Assembly: GCA_018665025.1 (NCBI GenBank) | Contig: JABJED010000120.1 | Span: 1 to 45,251, forward strand | DNA length: 45,251 nucleotides | Origin: Gammaproteobacteria bacterium | GTDB taxonomy: Bacteria > Pseudomonadota > Gammaproteobacteria > Pseudomonadales > Azotimanducaceae | Reading direction: 5' to 3' | Part shown: in pieces, positions 1 through 8,890 of the stretch | Layout: each line of letters starts with the position of its first letter | How positions within the stretch are numbered: position 1 is the first letter of the stretch | Position numbers and translations under genes: made by a program | The notes under the pieces: model-generated | What the model saw: the letters and a program-made list of their open reading frames with translations, nothing else | Databases searched by the model: none | What the model was told of the DNA's origin: nothing

Positions 1-112
1 GGGTTTGCTGCAAGGGGTGCAAGAGTGACACAACTCCTGTTTGTTGCCCAGCCTCAGTTAATTGGATTTAATGGAGTACTTACATTAGCAGTGCTTCCAG
101 GAGACTACCCCG

Positions 113-1198
113 ATGATGAACGAGCTCGCTTTCTATACCCTACCCGGCGCACCGAATAGCCCCCGCGATCTAATCGATGAGGTTGCGCATGCTGAGCGCC
201 TTGGGATCGGTAATTGTTTCATTTCTGAGCGATTTAATATCAAGGAAGCTGCAACCCTGAGTGGTGCAGTAGGTGCGGTGTCTGAGAAAATAGGTATTGC
301 TACAGCGGCAACCAATCACAATACTCGCCATCCTGTTGTCACTGGTGCATATGCATCCACGATGCATTTCCTGACTGGCGGGCGCTTCTCTCTTGGTCTG
401 GGAAGGGGTATCGATATGATGTTTGATGCCTTTGGGTTGCCGCGAATCAAAACCGCAGAGATCGAGGATTTTGTCGGGATTATGCGTCGGCTACATCGGG
501 GAGAAACTATCGTCGGGCATAAAGGGCCGGCTGGCAGCTGGCCAGTGCTTCGGCTGGATCCAGGGTTCGATGAGTACATACCCTTAACCTTTACGGCGTT
601 TGGTCCCAACTCCCTGGCCTTGGGGGGCAGGGTCTTCGATGCCGTGGTCCTGCATACTTTTTTTACCGACGAAACCACAGTCCGGGCAGTTGAGACTGTA
701 AAACGTGCAGCAGAGGAAGCGGGGCGGAACCCTGATGACGTGAGAGTGTGGTCCTGCTTCGCCACGATAGGTGATCACCTTGCGCCAGAGGTGCGGCTAA
801 AGAAAACTGTGGGTCGCATGGCGACCTACCTACAAGCTTACGGCGACCTGATGGTCAGAACTAACGGCTGGGATCCTGACGTGCTAAAAAAATTCAGGGA
901 AAATGAGCTGGTTTCAAATTTCCAGGGTGCCCTGGACCAGAATGGAAGCACCGAGCAGCTGGAACAGGTCGCTGGTTTGATACCCGAAGATTGGTTGGCT
1001 GCGGCAGCGACTGGTACGCCGGATCAATGCGTTGCAGCCATCAATCATCAACTAGACCTGGGCTGCGACGGCGTGATCTTGCACGGCGCGTCCCCGGTAG
1101 ACCTTGAACCCATCGTCGTTTGTTATGAAAAGCAGCGGGACGAATCCCGGTTCGCACACCTGCCTAACAACCCTGCTATGCCGCCAAGTATGGTTTAG
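113..1198 (+). CDS. LLM-class flavin-dependent oxidoreductase (F420-type, MSMEG_2249-like)
   Basis: This is a 361-residue luciferase-like monooxygenase-fold protein expected to use a reduced flavin or deazaflavin for a redox step on an unknown substrate. The sequence shows the N-terminal FYTLPG strand, an ISERF segment, TNHNTRHP, the SLGLGRGID strand-turn and HTFFTDET, in the order I know from the TIGR03857 group, which is annotated as F420-dependent mainly from actinobacterial members. Whether this organism makes F420 cannot be seen here, so the cofactor is open (FMN is the alternative). The ATG at 113 has AGGAG at 99-103; a second ATG lies at 116. The stop overlaps the end of the convergent aminotransferase gene by four bases. 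No pathway partner is encoded on the same strand. Confidence 0.85.
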   Translation: MMNELAFYTLPGAPNSPRDLIDEVAHAERLGIGNCFISERFNIKEAATLSGAVGAVSEKIGIATAATNHNTRHPVVTGAYASTMHFLTGGRFSLGLGRGIDMMFDAFGLPRIKTAEIEDFVGIMRRLHRGETIVGHKGPAGSWPVLRLDPGFDEYIPLTFTAFGPNSLALGGRVFDAVVLHTFFTDETTVRAVETVKRAAEEAGRNPDDVRVWSCFATIGDHLAPEVRLKKTVGRMATYLQAYGDLMVRTNGWDPDVLKKFRENELVSNFQGALDQNGSTEQLEQVAGLIPEDWLAAAATGTPDQCVAAINHQLDLGCDGVILHGASPVDLEPIVVCYEKQRDESRFAHLPNNPAMPPSMV

Positions 1199-2526
1199 TC
1201 GGTTTCCTGGATTGATTCCCGGATAATGCCGAACACCTCGGTGATCTGTTCTTTTGTGATAATCAGAGGAGGTGAAAGCACGATGGCATCACCGATGTTT
1301 CTCGCCCAGAGGCCTTTGTCGTAACATTTTTTTACGATCTCGATACCTCGTTGCATCGGTGCGCCGGGTCGGGGCGCCACTTCAATGGCGCCGATCAGGG
1401 GCAAGCAGCGGACATCAATGACTTTTGATTCATTTTTCAGGGAGAGCGCTTCATCCATCCAGTGTTCGCCTAGTGTTTCTACGCGTGAAAAGAGTTTTTC
1501 TTCTTCATAGATGTCAAGCGCTGCCGACGCTGCAGCGCAAGCCAGTGGGTGTCCAGAATAGGTATAGCCATGGTTGAGCTCTACCCCCGGCTCTGACACA
1601 GACATAAAAGTCTCATAGATATCGTCCGTCACCAGAACACCGCCCATGGGTACCGTCGCGTTAGTGATTCCTTTTGCCGTCGTGATGATGTCTGGAGTTA
1701 CGCCAAACTTTTCTGCTGCGCTCATTGCGCCGAGGCGACCAAAGGCGGTAATGACTTCGTCAAAAATCAGCAGGATGCCGCTCTCGCTGCAGATATCCCT
1801 GAGCCGTTGCAGGTATCCCTGTGGCGGCATGATGACGCCGCCTGCACCAGCGACGGGTTCAACGATCAGTGCTGCGATGTTCTCCGCGCCATGAAGCTGA
1901 ACCAGTCTTTTGAGGTCCTCAGCCAGTTCTGCACCATCCTCCGGCAATCCCCGAGAAAATGCGCTGCGTTCGAGATCAAGTGTATGTCTGATGTGATCCG
2001 TTCCAGGTAACAAGAGACCAAATGCTTGTCGGTTTTTCACAAGGCCCCCAACTGAAAGACCACCAAACCCCATGCCGTGATACGCCTTCTCGCGACCAAT
2101 CAATCGCTGTCTTGAACCTTCTCCTTTGAGCCGGTGGTAGGCGAGGGCAATCTTTAGCGCTGTATCTACAGACTCGGAGCCGGAATTAGTGAAGAACACA
2201 TGATTGAGGGGGTCAGGGAAGTGCTTTACCAATCGATGAGCATAGTTAAAGGCGTGTGGATGGCCGCTGTTGAAGCTATGTGCAAAATCTAGTTGCTCAA
2301 GCTGCTCTGCAATTGCCTGGTTAATATGTTCGCGCCTGTGTCCTGCATTAACACACCACAACCCGGCCGAGCCATCCAGTATCTCGTGCCCGTTTGAATC
2401 CTTGTAATACATCCCATCTGCCGAGACGATAAACCGAGGAGCATCCTTAAAGTTTCTGGAAGCGGTAAATGGCATCCAGAAACTATCGAGATCAGAAGGT
2501 ACGAGATTGTGATTAATCGAAGTCAT
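1195..2526 (-). CDS. Class-III PLP aminotransferase (omega-amino acid:pyruvate type)
   Basis: This 443-residue fold-type I transaminase probably moves an amino group from an omega-amino acid or amine, such as beta-alanine, to pyruvate. The family features are visible: the substrate-side segment around W57 and N60, the phosphate-binding NSGSES at 114-119, the IFDEV motif with D256 that contacts the pyridine nitrogen, and the PLP lysine K285 in TTAKG. Full length agrees with the family. The gene is last in the minus-strand run from the VWA gene and lies 30 bp after the HAD gene, so co-transcription is possible. It converges on the LLM gene with a 4-bp overlap. The amine substrate cannot be fixed from sequence; a diamine or taurine substrate is also conceivable. 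Confidence 0.9.
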   Translation of the reverse strand: MTSINHNLVPSDLDSFWMPFTASRNFKDAPRFIVSADGMYYKDSNGHEILDGSAGLWCVNAGHRREHINQAIAEQLEQLDFAHSFNSGHPHAFNYAHRLVKHFPDPLNHVFFTNSGSESVDTALKIALAYHRLKGEGSRQRLIGREKAYHGMGFGGLSVGGLVKNRQAFGLLLPGTDHIRHTLDLERSAFSRGLPEDGAELAEDLKRLVQLHGAENIAALIVEPVAGAGGVIMPPQGYLQRLRDICSESGILLIFDEVITAFGRLGAMSAAEKFGVTPDIITTAKGITNATVPMGGVLVTDDIYETFMSVSEPGVELNHGYTYSGHPLACAAASAALDIYEEEKLFSRVETLGEHWMDEALSLKNESKVIDVRCLPLIGAIEVAPRPGAPMQRGIEIVKKCYDKGLWARNIGDAIVLSPPLIITKEQITEVFGIIRESIQETD

Positions 2527-2556
2527 GATCCTGTCCTGATTTATTAGTAAAATAAT

Positions 2557-3204
2557 TCACTCGAATAGTTCAAGTATTTGCATGGGCGCATCGACAATTT
2601 CCTCCGCGCCGGAGGAGACGAGTTCATCCCTGCCCCTGAAACCCCATAACACACCAACTCCAGCGACCTTGCAAGCTGCTGCTGTGTTCATGTCCGTGGC
2701 GGTGTCGCCGATCAACCATGTGGAGGTTCTAGAGGTCCCAAGGGCAGCCATCAACTTATTTCCACCCTGTGGATTGGGTTTGTGGGGAATATCCGGTCGG
2801 TGTCCAAGGATGTAATCGAAAGTGGCGGGGAAGAAATGTTCAACACAGCGCTGGGTGAAACGATCATCTTTGTTGGATAGGACCGCAAGCTTCAGTTCAG
2901 GTGGTAATGAGGTAAGAAGTTTCAAAATATCCTGGTAGGGCGATGCTGTTTTCCAGAGTTGCTCGTAATGTTGTTGGAACTGCTCTACACAGTGTTTGAT
3001 ATCAGATTCTGACTGTCGGTCACTCGGTAGACAACGCTGTGCTGCCACACTAGCGCCGTCGCCTATGATCTGGCGGAAAGCTTCGACCGGGTGGGTCGGA
3101 TAACCGGATGAGCTGAGTGCGGCGTTATAGGACCGGGCGATACTTGCCAGCGTATCCAACAGGGTACCATCCAGGTCAAAAATGATGAGTTCAGGTGTCT
3201 TCAT
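2557..3204 (-). CDS. HAD-superfamily phosphatase (phosphoglycolate phosphatase-like)
   Basis: A cytosolic HAD hydrolase of about 215 residues. Motif I is FDLDGTLLD, with D10 as nucleophile and D12 as acid/base counting from the ATG at 3204. The helical cap follows, then motif II in LAVLSNKDD, a Lys in HKPNP and motif III in LIGDTATDM. These are the features of the Gph/PgpB-like subfamily, so phosphoglycolate or a similar small phosphate ester is the likely class of substrate. An upstream in-frame ATG at 3213 adds three residues. The 5' end overlaps the 3' end of the acyl-CoA-dehydrogenase-like gene, which suggests translational coupling. The substrate is not determinable here. Confidence 0.85.
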   Translation of the reverse strand: MKTPELIIFDLDGTLLDTLASIARSYNAALSSSGYPTHPVEAFRQIIGDGASVAAQRCLPSDRQSESDIKHCVEQFQQHYEQLWKTASPYQDILKLLTSLPPELKLAVLSNKDDRFTQRCVEHFFPATFDYILGHRPDIPHKPNPQGGNKLMAALGTSRTSTWLIGDTATDMNTAAACKVAGVGVLWGFRGRDELVSSGAEEIVDAPMQILELFE

Positions 3205-4033
3205 GATGTACATACTCTTTGTATAACTGGTCTTGCTGAATCATATTGTCTCGATAGACCTGCTTGCTTAGGGCTTGCAGGTATTCACGTTCCGCTTGAA
3301 ACGGGAGTCGCTCATTGGAGACGAGTGTGGGGTCGGGTGAAAGGAGAGCGTAGTAACCAAGCGACTGGAACAAGCTGCCATACAGCTCGTAACGATCACG
3401 GTTAACCCTGATTCCGACCTGTCTGTCGGCTTTAACAGTTTTCTGCAAAAAAAAGGCGGTGAGTGACGAGGTTTCGATCTCGATTCGTGTAAGTTCAGTT
3501 GAAGTTGCTTCTTCCCAGTACTTACTCATTTCCTGCAGATGCGCCAATCCCAATAACTTTTCGTAGAGCAGCCAGAGTGGTGAATAACTGGTTGCGAGGA
3601 TAGTCGTCGCTTCGCCAGCCGTGCCGAAAGGTGTCGTTGAACCACCGTCGCTGACCAGGAACAGACTTCCTGAATCATTGTCCAATAAACAACCCGGGCC
3701 GATATTGTCTTGTGCCTGGAAGGTGTAAGCCTCTGGCGATTCATGAATTCGGGGGAGGAAATATTGCTTTTGCTCTGCTGAGCCATAGGCCAGCAGCATC
3801 GGGGCAATCACGTTGACTGAATCAGGCATTACCGGGCACCGGTACTCCGACAAAGTCGTAATGAAGTTCAGCTGCTCTTGTCTTGCCCAGCCGGTTCCCC
3901 CGAACTCTAACGGCCAGTCGGCACCGACCCATCCCGATTTGGCCAGGTTTTTGAACCATTGTGCCTCGCCTGACGGCCAGTGTCTGGTAACAAACTTCCT
4001 GAAGCTGTCAGTCGTGGCTATCTGTTTCACCAT
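3191..4033 (-). CDS. Shortened, divergent acyl-CoA dehydrogenase-like protein
   Basis: This 280-residue protein keeps recognisable acyl-CoA dehydrogenase features but is about 100 residues short of the family. The N-terminal helical domain is clear: GWVGADWPLEFGGTGW, a long helix, and GSAEQKQYFLPRI. The middle beta domain, where FAD and acyl-CoA contacts normally begin after a W/Y-x-x-E-P-x-A-G-S-D segment, is replaced by a short unrelated stretch (YTFQAQDNIGPG). The C-terminal helices (IEIETSSLTAFFLQ, YGSLFQSLGYYAL) resemble the ACAD C-domain, but the usual GGSNEI-like FAD-contact motif near the end is missing. It overlaps the RDD gene at its start and the HAD gene at its end. I infer a non-catalytic or neofunctionalised paralogue; decay is less likely because the frame is open and tightly packed in the operon. 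Confidence 0.6.
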   Translation of the reverse strand: MVKQIATTDSFRKFVTRHWPSGEAQWFKNLAKSGWVGADWPLEFGGTGWARQEQLNFITTLSEYRCPVMPDSVNVIAPMLLAYGSAEQKQYFLPRIHESPEAYTFQAQDNIGPGCLLDNDSGSLFLVSDGGSTTPFGTAGEATTILATSYSPLWLLYEKLLGLAHLQEMSKYWEEATSTELTRIEIETSSLTAFFLQKTVKADRQVGIRVNRDRYELYGSLFQSLGYYALLSPDPTLVSNERLPFQAEREYLQALSKQVYRDNMIQQDQLYKEYVHHEDT

Positions 4034-4526
4034 TTGGTTGTGCGCTCAATGGCGCTGGCTTGCCGATGATGACAACAGTGCCAGCTAACTTGTCATGCCA
4101 GCCCTGTTTGCGTTTATCGAACGCGATCCATATAAAGCCCAGCCCCAGCGGCAATAAACTGATGAAATACGCGAGGTATCGGATGATGTTCTGGGAGGTC
4201 GAGGGCGCTGATAAGGTTTTTGCATCGACGATGACTGATTTGAACAACATTTTCCCAGGCGTTGAATTTTTATAAACCCAGAACAGGACAAAAATTGTGC
4301 CCATAAACAGGAGATCTACCGATAGCTGGGTGGTCATTCGCTGGAGTAATTCCATTAACTGAGATTGATCAGAAAGCTCGTAGTTTGAGAGGTCCACGTC
4401 ATCGATAAGGCGGGAGATAAAAGGTGCCATAAGGATAGACGCCGCTGTGCTGTCTATCAGAAACGCGACAAATCTTGCGTTGAATCCCAGGTAGTGAATC
4501 TCGGTTTGATCCATTTCGTTACTCAT
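4008..4526 (-). CDS. RDD-family inner-membrane protein
   Basis: A 172-residue membrane protein of the RDD family, named for conserved Arg and Asp residues. NARFVAFLIDSTAAS opens the first membrane segment with the family R and D. A second hydrophobic helix follows (LLFMGTIFVLFWVY), then the conserved NSTPGKMLFKSVIVD and a third helix (YLAYFISLLPLGLGFIWIAF) before a basic KRKQGWHDKLAGT tail, which is also typical. The biochemical role of most RDD proteins is unknown; some are linked to ion transport. It lies between the DnaJ-domain gene and the ACAD-like gene, overlapping the latter by 26 bp, so it belongs to the same transcript. Confidence 0.85.
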   Translation of the reverse strand: MSNEMDQTEIHYLGFNARFVAFLIDSTAASILMAPFISRLIDDVDLSNYELSDQSQLMELLQRMTTQLSVDLLFMGTIFVLFWVYKNSTPGKMLFKSVIVDAKTLSAPSTSQNIIRYLAYFISLLPLGLGFIWIAFDKRKQGWHDKLAGTVVIIGKPAPLSAQPNGETDSHD

Positions 4527-4609
4527 TTTCTTAGCAGCCCGTTTTAGCTTTTTAGCTTTAAGTTCTAACCTTAACTTCTAACCTTCATTTTTAGCTTTAA
4601 CCTTTATCT
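4527..4609. repeat. Low-complexity degenerate tandem repeat between dnaJ-like and RDD genes
   Basis: The spacer between the DnaJ-domain stop and the RDD start is made of reiterated short units such as TTTTAGCTTT, TTCTAACCTT and AGCTTTAACC. It is much less complex than the flanking genes. It contains no hairpin that would act as a clear terminator and no strong ribosome-binding site for the RDD gene. Slipped-strand expansion is the simplest origin. Confidence 0.6.
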
Positions 4610-5344
4610 CTACCCTCGAATTTTGATAAGCAGAACTTTTGCAGCATTTATCTTGGTTGCCAGGTAAGTGGATCCACCTCTGTCGGGATGAACTTTTTGC
4701 ATCATGCGTCGATGAGCCTGAATGATATCTTCTTTTATCGCATCCTCTTTTAGGCCAAGGATGTCGAGCGCCTGCGATTCGGACATGTCTTCACTGCTTG
4801 AAAATGGTTCTGTGCGCTCTTCGCCTGGTCGCCACGTCTCGTGTTCACGGTCCAGATAAGCCGTAAGAAGGTTAGAGGAATCAGCGTCGTTGCCTATCTC
4901 CCGGAGCAGTTCTTTTAGCTGATCCAGTTCGAGTTGGGAGAGTTTTGTGTCCTTGAACTGTCCTTCCAGGATGGTGCCATCCATCATGCCCGTATCGTGG
5001 AAAAGGACCATGTGTATGTATCGGGACGAAATTTCGCTGGTCTGCGGTGGTGGCCCGACACTGCCGCCCATCGCCGCCTTCAGCGATCGAAATACGGATG
5101 CAAACTGAGCGCCCCGCATGATTAACGTGGCTGATCGTAAGAGAAAGGGGATAACCGCACCGAAGACGGCGTAAAGGGGGTGCAACCGGCCGGTTGCACC
5201 AAGAAAAAGCAGTATGAGCCCAAAAAGTGTGGCCACGTAGATAGAAAAAAATTGCCTGACCGAGAGATTCTTTTTTGCCAGAAGGCCACGTAAGGCAACA
5301 AAGACAAGAAAAGCGACAATTGCGATGACGATTAAACGAGCCAG
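4610..5344 (-). CDS. Membrane-anchored J-domain protein, probable CTG start
   Basis: The protein has two N-terminal hydrophobic segments followed by a cytosolic region and a C-terminal J domain of about 60 residues with the HPD motif in KVHPDRGGS. It should recruit and stimulate an Hsp70 (DnaK) at the inner membrane. If translation began at the GTG at 5236 the protein would have 208 residues and lose its first membrane helix. The same frame is open upstream to a TAG at 5356. AGGAG at 5355-5351 stands six bases before a CTG at 5344, giving a 244-residue protein that starts LARLIVIAIVAFLVF. I choose the CTG for its ideal spacing and the restored helix; the GTG remains the alternative. The gene follows the VWA gene after about 9 bp. 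Confidence 0.75.
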   Translation of the reverse strand: MARLIVIAIVAFLVFVALRGLLAKKNLSVRQFFSIYVATLFGLILLFLGATGRLHPLYAVFGAVIPFLLRSATLIMRGAQFASVFRSLKAAMGGSVGPPPQTSEISSRYIHMVLFHDTGMMDGTILEGQFKDTKLSQLELDQLKELLREIGNDADSSNLLTAYLDREHETWRPGEERTEPFSSSEDMSESQALDILGLKEDAIKEDIIQAHRRMMQKVHPDRGGSTYLATKINAAKVLLIKIRG

Positions 5345-5353
5345 GGGAATCTC

Positions 5354-6055
5354 CTAGTCTTTCATCTGTTGGGTTAATAATGCCGCTGGGGGAGAAAGCG
5401 CGGTGAGTTTTTTTAGTGCGGACTTGCCGCCAGCCGCAAATACTGCGACCGCCGCCAGAAGATCCTTCAGTTCACTGGCGCTCTGCAGGTTGAATGGCGA
5501 GTAGGCACCACCGGATAATTGTGCCATTTGCTGGTACGCAGATTTAACCGTGGAATTAGATCCTTCCTGAAACATAAAGAGTGGAACATTTAGCACACCT
5601 AGCTGACCAGCCTGGTGGCATAGATGATCTGCTGCTTCCTCAAGGGCGTCGCCAACGAAGACGATAGCCTTGAGTCGTTTGCTTTTGTGTTCTTTCATGG
5701 CGTGTTCAAGAACGCGATTAATCTGCGTGTGGCCCCCGAGGCACCTGACGCGACTCATCTCGTTGAGTAAAAGGTTCGCTGAACTACACCAGGCACTTGA
5801 ATGAAACTCGTTGAACCCGCGGTAATAGCAAAGCTGCACCGACAGGCTACCAACACCCTCTGTTGCCTGGAACATTTGACCCTGTAGGTGGCAGGCCCTG
5901 TCCCATGTTGTTTCTCTTGAAGCCGTGGCATCCATCGCGAACAATAATCGTCCATCGGATTCTGCGTCTGCTCGGACAGGGGTTTTCGCGACTTTGTCCA
6001 GGAACTGGCTTATTTCCGTACTGTTCGTTCTGACAGGTTTTGATTTATCTGTCAT
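5354..6055 (-). CDS. VWA-domain (MIDAS) cytosolic protein
   Basis: A 233-residue protein with a von Willebrand factor A fold. The first strand and metal site read LLFAMDATASRET, where DATAS matches the DxSxS MIDAS motif with Thr in the middle position. Later MIDAS-side segments are GGHTQI and AIVFVGDALEE. There is no signal peptide, so it is probably cytosolic, a metal-dependent protein-binding module rather than an enzyme. It is first in the minus-strand run and sits immediately upstream of a membrane J-domain gene. I recall this VWA-DnaJ pairing in other proteobacterial genomes, where its role is unknown. The 101-bp gap to the divergent 5'-nucleotidase gene should hold both promoters. Confidence 0.8.
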   Translation of the reverse strand: MTDKSKPVRTNSTEISQFLDKVAKTPVRADAESDGRLLFAMDATASRETTWDRACHLQGQMFQATEGVGSLSVQLCYYRGFNEFHSSAWCSSANLLLNEMSRVRCLGGHTQINRVLEHAMKEHKSKRLKAIVFVGDALEEAADHLCHQAGQLGVLNVPLFMFQEGSNSTVKSAYQQMAQLSGGAYSPFNLQSASELKDLLAAVAVFAAGGKSALKKLTALSPPAALLTQQMKD

Positions 6056-6116
6056 TAGCGCTTGTCTGCCATTAGCTTATCTCTGTTGTAACTGATCATC
6101 TATTCGTTTGACGGGC

Positions 6117-6122
6117 TATAAT
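6117..6122 (+). promoter_or_regulatory. Candidate sigma70 -10 box upstream of the 5'-nucleotidase gene
   Basis: A perfect TATAAT lies 58 bases before the proposed TTG start at 6175. No good -35 hexamer lies 16-18 bases upstream; the TTGACG just before it is too close to serve. The call rests on the -10 match and its place in a divergent intergenic region. Confidence 0.3.
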
Positions 6123-6174
6123 GTTGAAATCTGTATAGTTTAACGCTCAAAGGTAATTGGGAGTAACAGGTACT

Positions 6175-7059
6175 TTGAATAGACTGGTAGTCGCCATTTC
6201 AAGCAGCGCGTTATTTGACCTGACCTTAAGCGATCAAGTCTATCGTGAAGAGGGGGTTGCGTCCTACGCCCGCTACCAGATTGCTCATGAAGAGGATCCG
6301 CTTGCCCCAGGTGATGCTTTTCAGCTAGTAAGGAAGCTTCTCGGTATAAACGCGCTGTTGCAACAAAAAGAACGGGTAGAAGTCATACTGCTTTCCCGGA
6401 ACACGGCAGACACCGGTCTGCGCGTATTTAAGTCTATTGAGCACCATGGCTTGCCAATACGTCGCGCCGCATTCACTGGAGGGGGCTCTCCGTACAAGTA
6501 CATGAAGCCGTTCGGTTGCCAGTTGTTTCTGTCGACTCACCGGCAGGATGTGATTGACGCTCTCGAAGAGGGTATTGCGGCGGCCAGTATCATTGCGGGT
6601 CCTGCGACCGAATCCAGCAATGAAGAATTACGGTTCGCTTTTGATGGCGATGCAGTTCTGTTTTCGGATGAGTCAGAGCGGGTTTACCAGGAGCATGGGC
6701 TCGATGGGTTTATTGCGTCTGAGCGGGGCTTGGCAAATGAACCGATGATCGGCGGACCTTTTAAGCCATTTCTTGCCGCACTGCATACACTCCAGCAAGA
6801 ATTTGGGGGCCGCGATTGCCCGATCCGAACAGCGCTCGTGACAGCAAGGTCTGCGCCGGCACACGAAAGAGTGATCAAGACATTAAGGTCCTGGGGCATT
6901 CGCCTGAACGAAAGTCTTTTTTTAGGCGGTCTGCAAAAGTCTGAATTTCTTGCCGCGTACAGAGCTGATGTTTTCTTTGATGACCAGGCGGAGCACTGCC
7001 GGTTAGCGGGCGAGGTTGTCACTACCGGCCACGTGCCTAATGGGGTCACAAACGAATAG
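6175..7059 (+). CDS. 5'-nucleotidase (PF06189 family)
   Basis: A cytosolic HAD-type 5'-nucleotidase of about 294 residues, expected to dephosphorylate nucleoside 5'-monophosphates. The family pattern is visible: NRLVVAISSSALFDL at the N-terminus, LLSRNTADTGLRVF, a GGGSPYKYMKPF loop, the AFDGDAVLFSDESE metal/nucleophile segment and the FFDDQAEHC segment near the end. No ATG is available near the N-terminus. A TTG at 6157 would add six residues, but the TTG at 6175 places NRLVVA directly after the start, as in relatives, with GGGAG at 6159-6163 and AGG at 6168-6170 ahead of it. It is divergent from the VWA operon and followed by cysB on the same strand after a 93-bp gap. Confidence 0.87.
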   Translation: MNRLVVAISSSALFDLTLSDQVYREEGVASYARYQIAHEEDPLAPGDAFQLVRKLLGINALLQQKERVEVILLSRNTADTGLRVFKSIEHHGLPIRRAAFTGGGSPYKYMKPFGCQLFLSTHRQDVIDALEEGIAAASIIAGPATESSNEELRFAFDGDAVLFSDESERVYQEHGLDGFIASERGLANEPMIGGPFKPFLAALHTLQQEFGGRDCPIRTALVTARSAPAHERVIKTLRSWGIRLNESLFLGGLQKSEFLAAYRADVFFDDQAEHCRLAGEVVTTGHVPNGVTNE

Positions 7060-7122
7060 TGCTCACTTCCTTCTATACCGCAAAGTAATATTTCTAGATA
7101 TTTTTATTCTATCCGCGTATAA

Positions 7123-8127
<1,005 letters not shown>

Positions 8128-8223
8128 GAGATTGCCGTGGGTGTTATGTTTAGTTTGGTTCAGGATTGATTCCGGGGCCTTTCACTGAAAGAATGCCCGC
8201 CACCATCATTCGTTAGGAATATC

Positions 8224-8835
8224 ATGCAAGTAGTCTGCCTTGACCTGGAAGGGGTCCTTGTTCCCGAAATCTGGATTAAATTTGCGGAGAAGACCGGTAT
8301 AGATGCCCTGAAAGCCACGACACGGGATATACCTGACTACGACGAGTTGATGCAGCAGCGTCTCAGGCTTCTTGACGAGAATCATCTGGATCTGGCTGCA
8401 ATCCAGGCAGTTATCGCAGAGCTTTCTCCGATGCCAGGCGCTCGAGAATTTCTTGACAGTCTGCGAGAGAAGTTTCAGGTCATTATTCTCTCTGATACTT
8501 TTTATGAATTCGCCAGGCCCTTAATGGCTCAATTGGCGTGGCCGACGTTGTTTTGTCATAAGCTCGAGGTGTCTGGGGATGGTCGAGTGACAGATTACCT
8601 GCTTCGCCAGAAAGACCCGAAGCGTCAGTCGGTGAAAGCGCTGAAACAGCTGAAATATACGGTATTTGCGGCGGGTGATTCCTATAACGACACTACTATG
8701 CTGGAAGAAGCAGATGCAGGTTTTCTGTTTCGGGCGCCGCAAAATGTCATCGATGAGTTCCCGCAGTACAAGGTGACAACCGAGTATACGGAGCTGGCCG
8801 GTTTTTTCGATAAGGCTGCCTTGAACCAGACCTAA
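8224..8835 (+). CDS. thrH: ThrH, phosphoserine phosphatase / homoserine phosphotransferase
   Basis: A 203-residue HAD-family enzyme. The Pseudomonas ThrH family hydrolyses phosphoserine and can transfer the phosphate to homoserine, linking serine and threonine biosynthesis. Motif I is CLDLEGVLVPE, with D7 as nucleophile and E9 replacing the usual second Asp, the diagnostic DxE feature of ThrH. ILSDTFYEF is motif II and GDSYNDTTML is motif III. Length and motif spacing agree with the family. The gene follows cysB by 96 bp and ends at a hairpin shared with the convergent lipoprotein gene. Confidence 0.93.
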   Translation: MQVVCLDLEGVLVPEIWIKFAEKTGIDALKATTRDIPDYDELMQQRLRLLDENHLDLAAIQAVIAELSPMPGAREFLDSLREKFQVIILSDTFYEFARPLMAQLAWPTLFCHKLEVSGDGRVTDYLLRQKDPKRQSVKALKQLKYTVFAAGDSYNDTTMLEEADAGFLFRAPQNVIDEFPQYKVTTEYTELAGFFDKAALNQT

Positions 8836-8841
8836 CAGGAT

Positions 8842-8869
8842 CAGGTATTGTCGCGTGCCGCGACGCCTG
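8842..8869. terminator. Hairpin between convergent thrH and lipoprotein genes
   Basis: GTCGCG (8850-8855) and CGCGAC (8859-8864) form a perfect 6-bp stem with a three-base loop, with outer CAGG/CCTG arms adding to it. It lies midway between two convergent stops and could act on both strands. There is no following T run, so Rho-independent termination is not certain. Confidence 0.4.
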
Positions 8870-8890
8870 AACTAAAGCGGGGGAAATTGA

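Noticed and set aside
1-112. End of an upstream gene
   Set aside because: No convincing coding frame crosses the left edge; it looks like a leader for the first gene.
6100-6122. TTGACG...TATAAT as a full sigma70 promoter
   Set aside because: The TTGACG lies only three bases before TATAAT, so the pair cannot be -35 and -10 of the same promoter.
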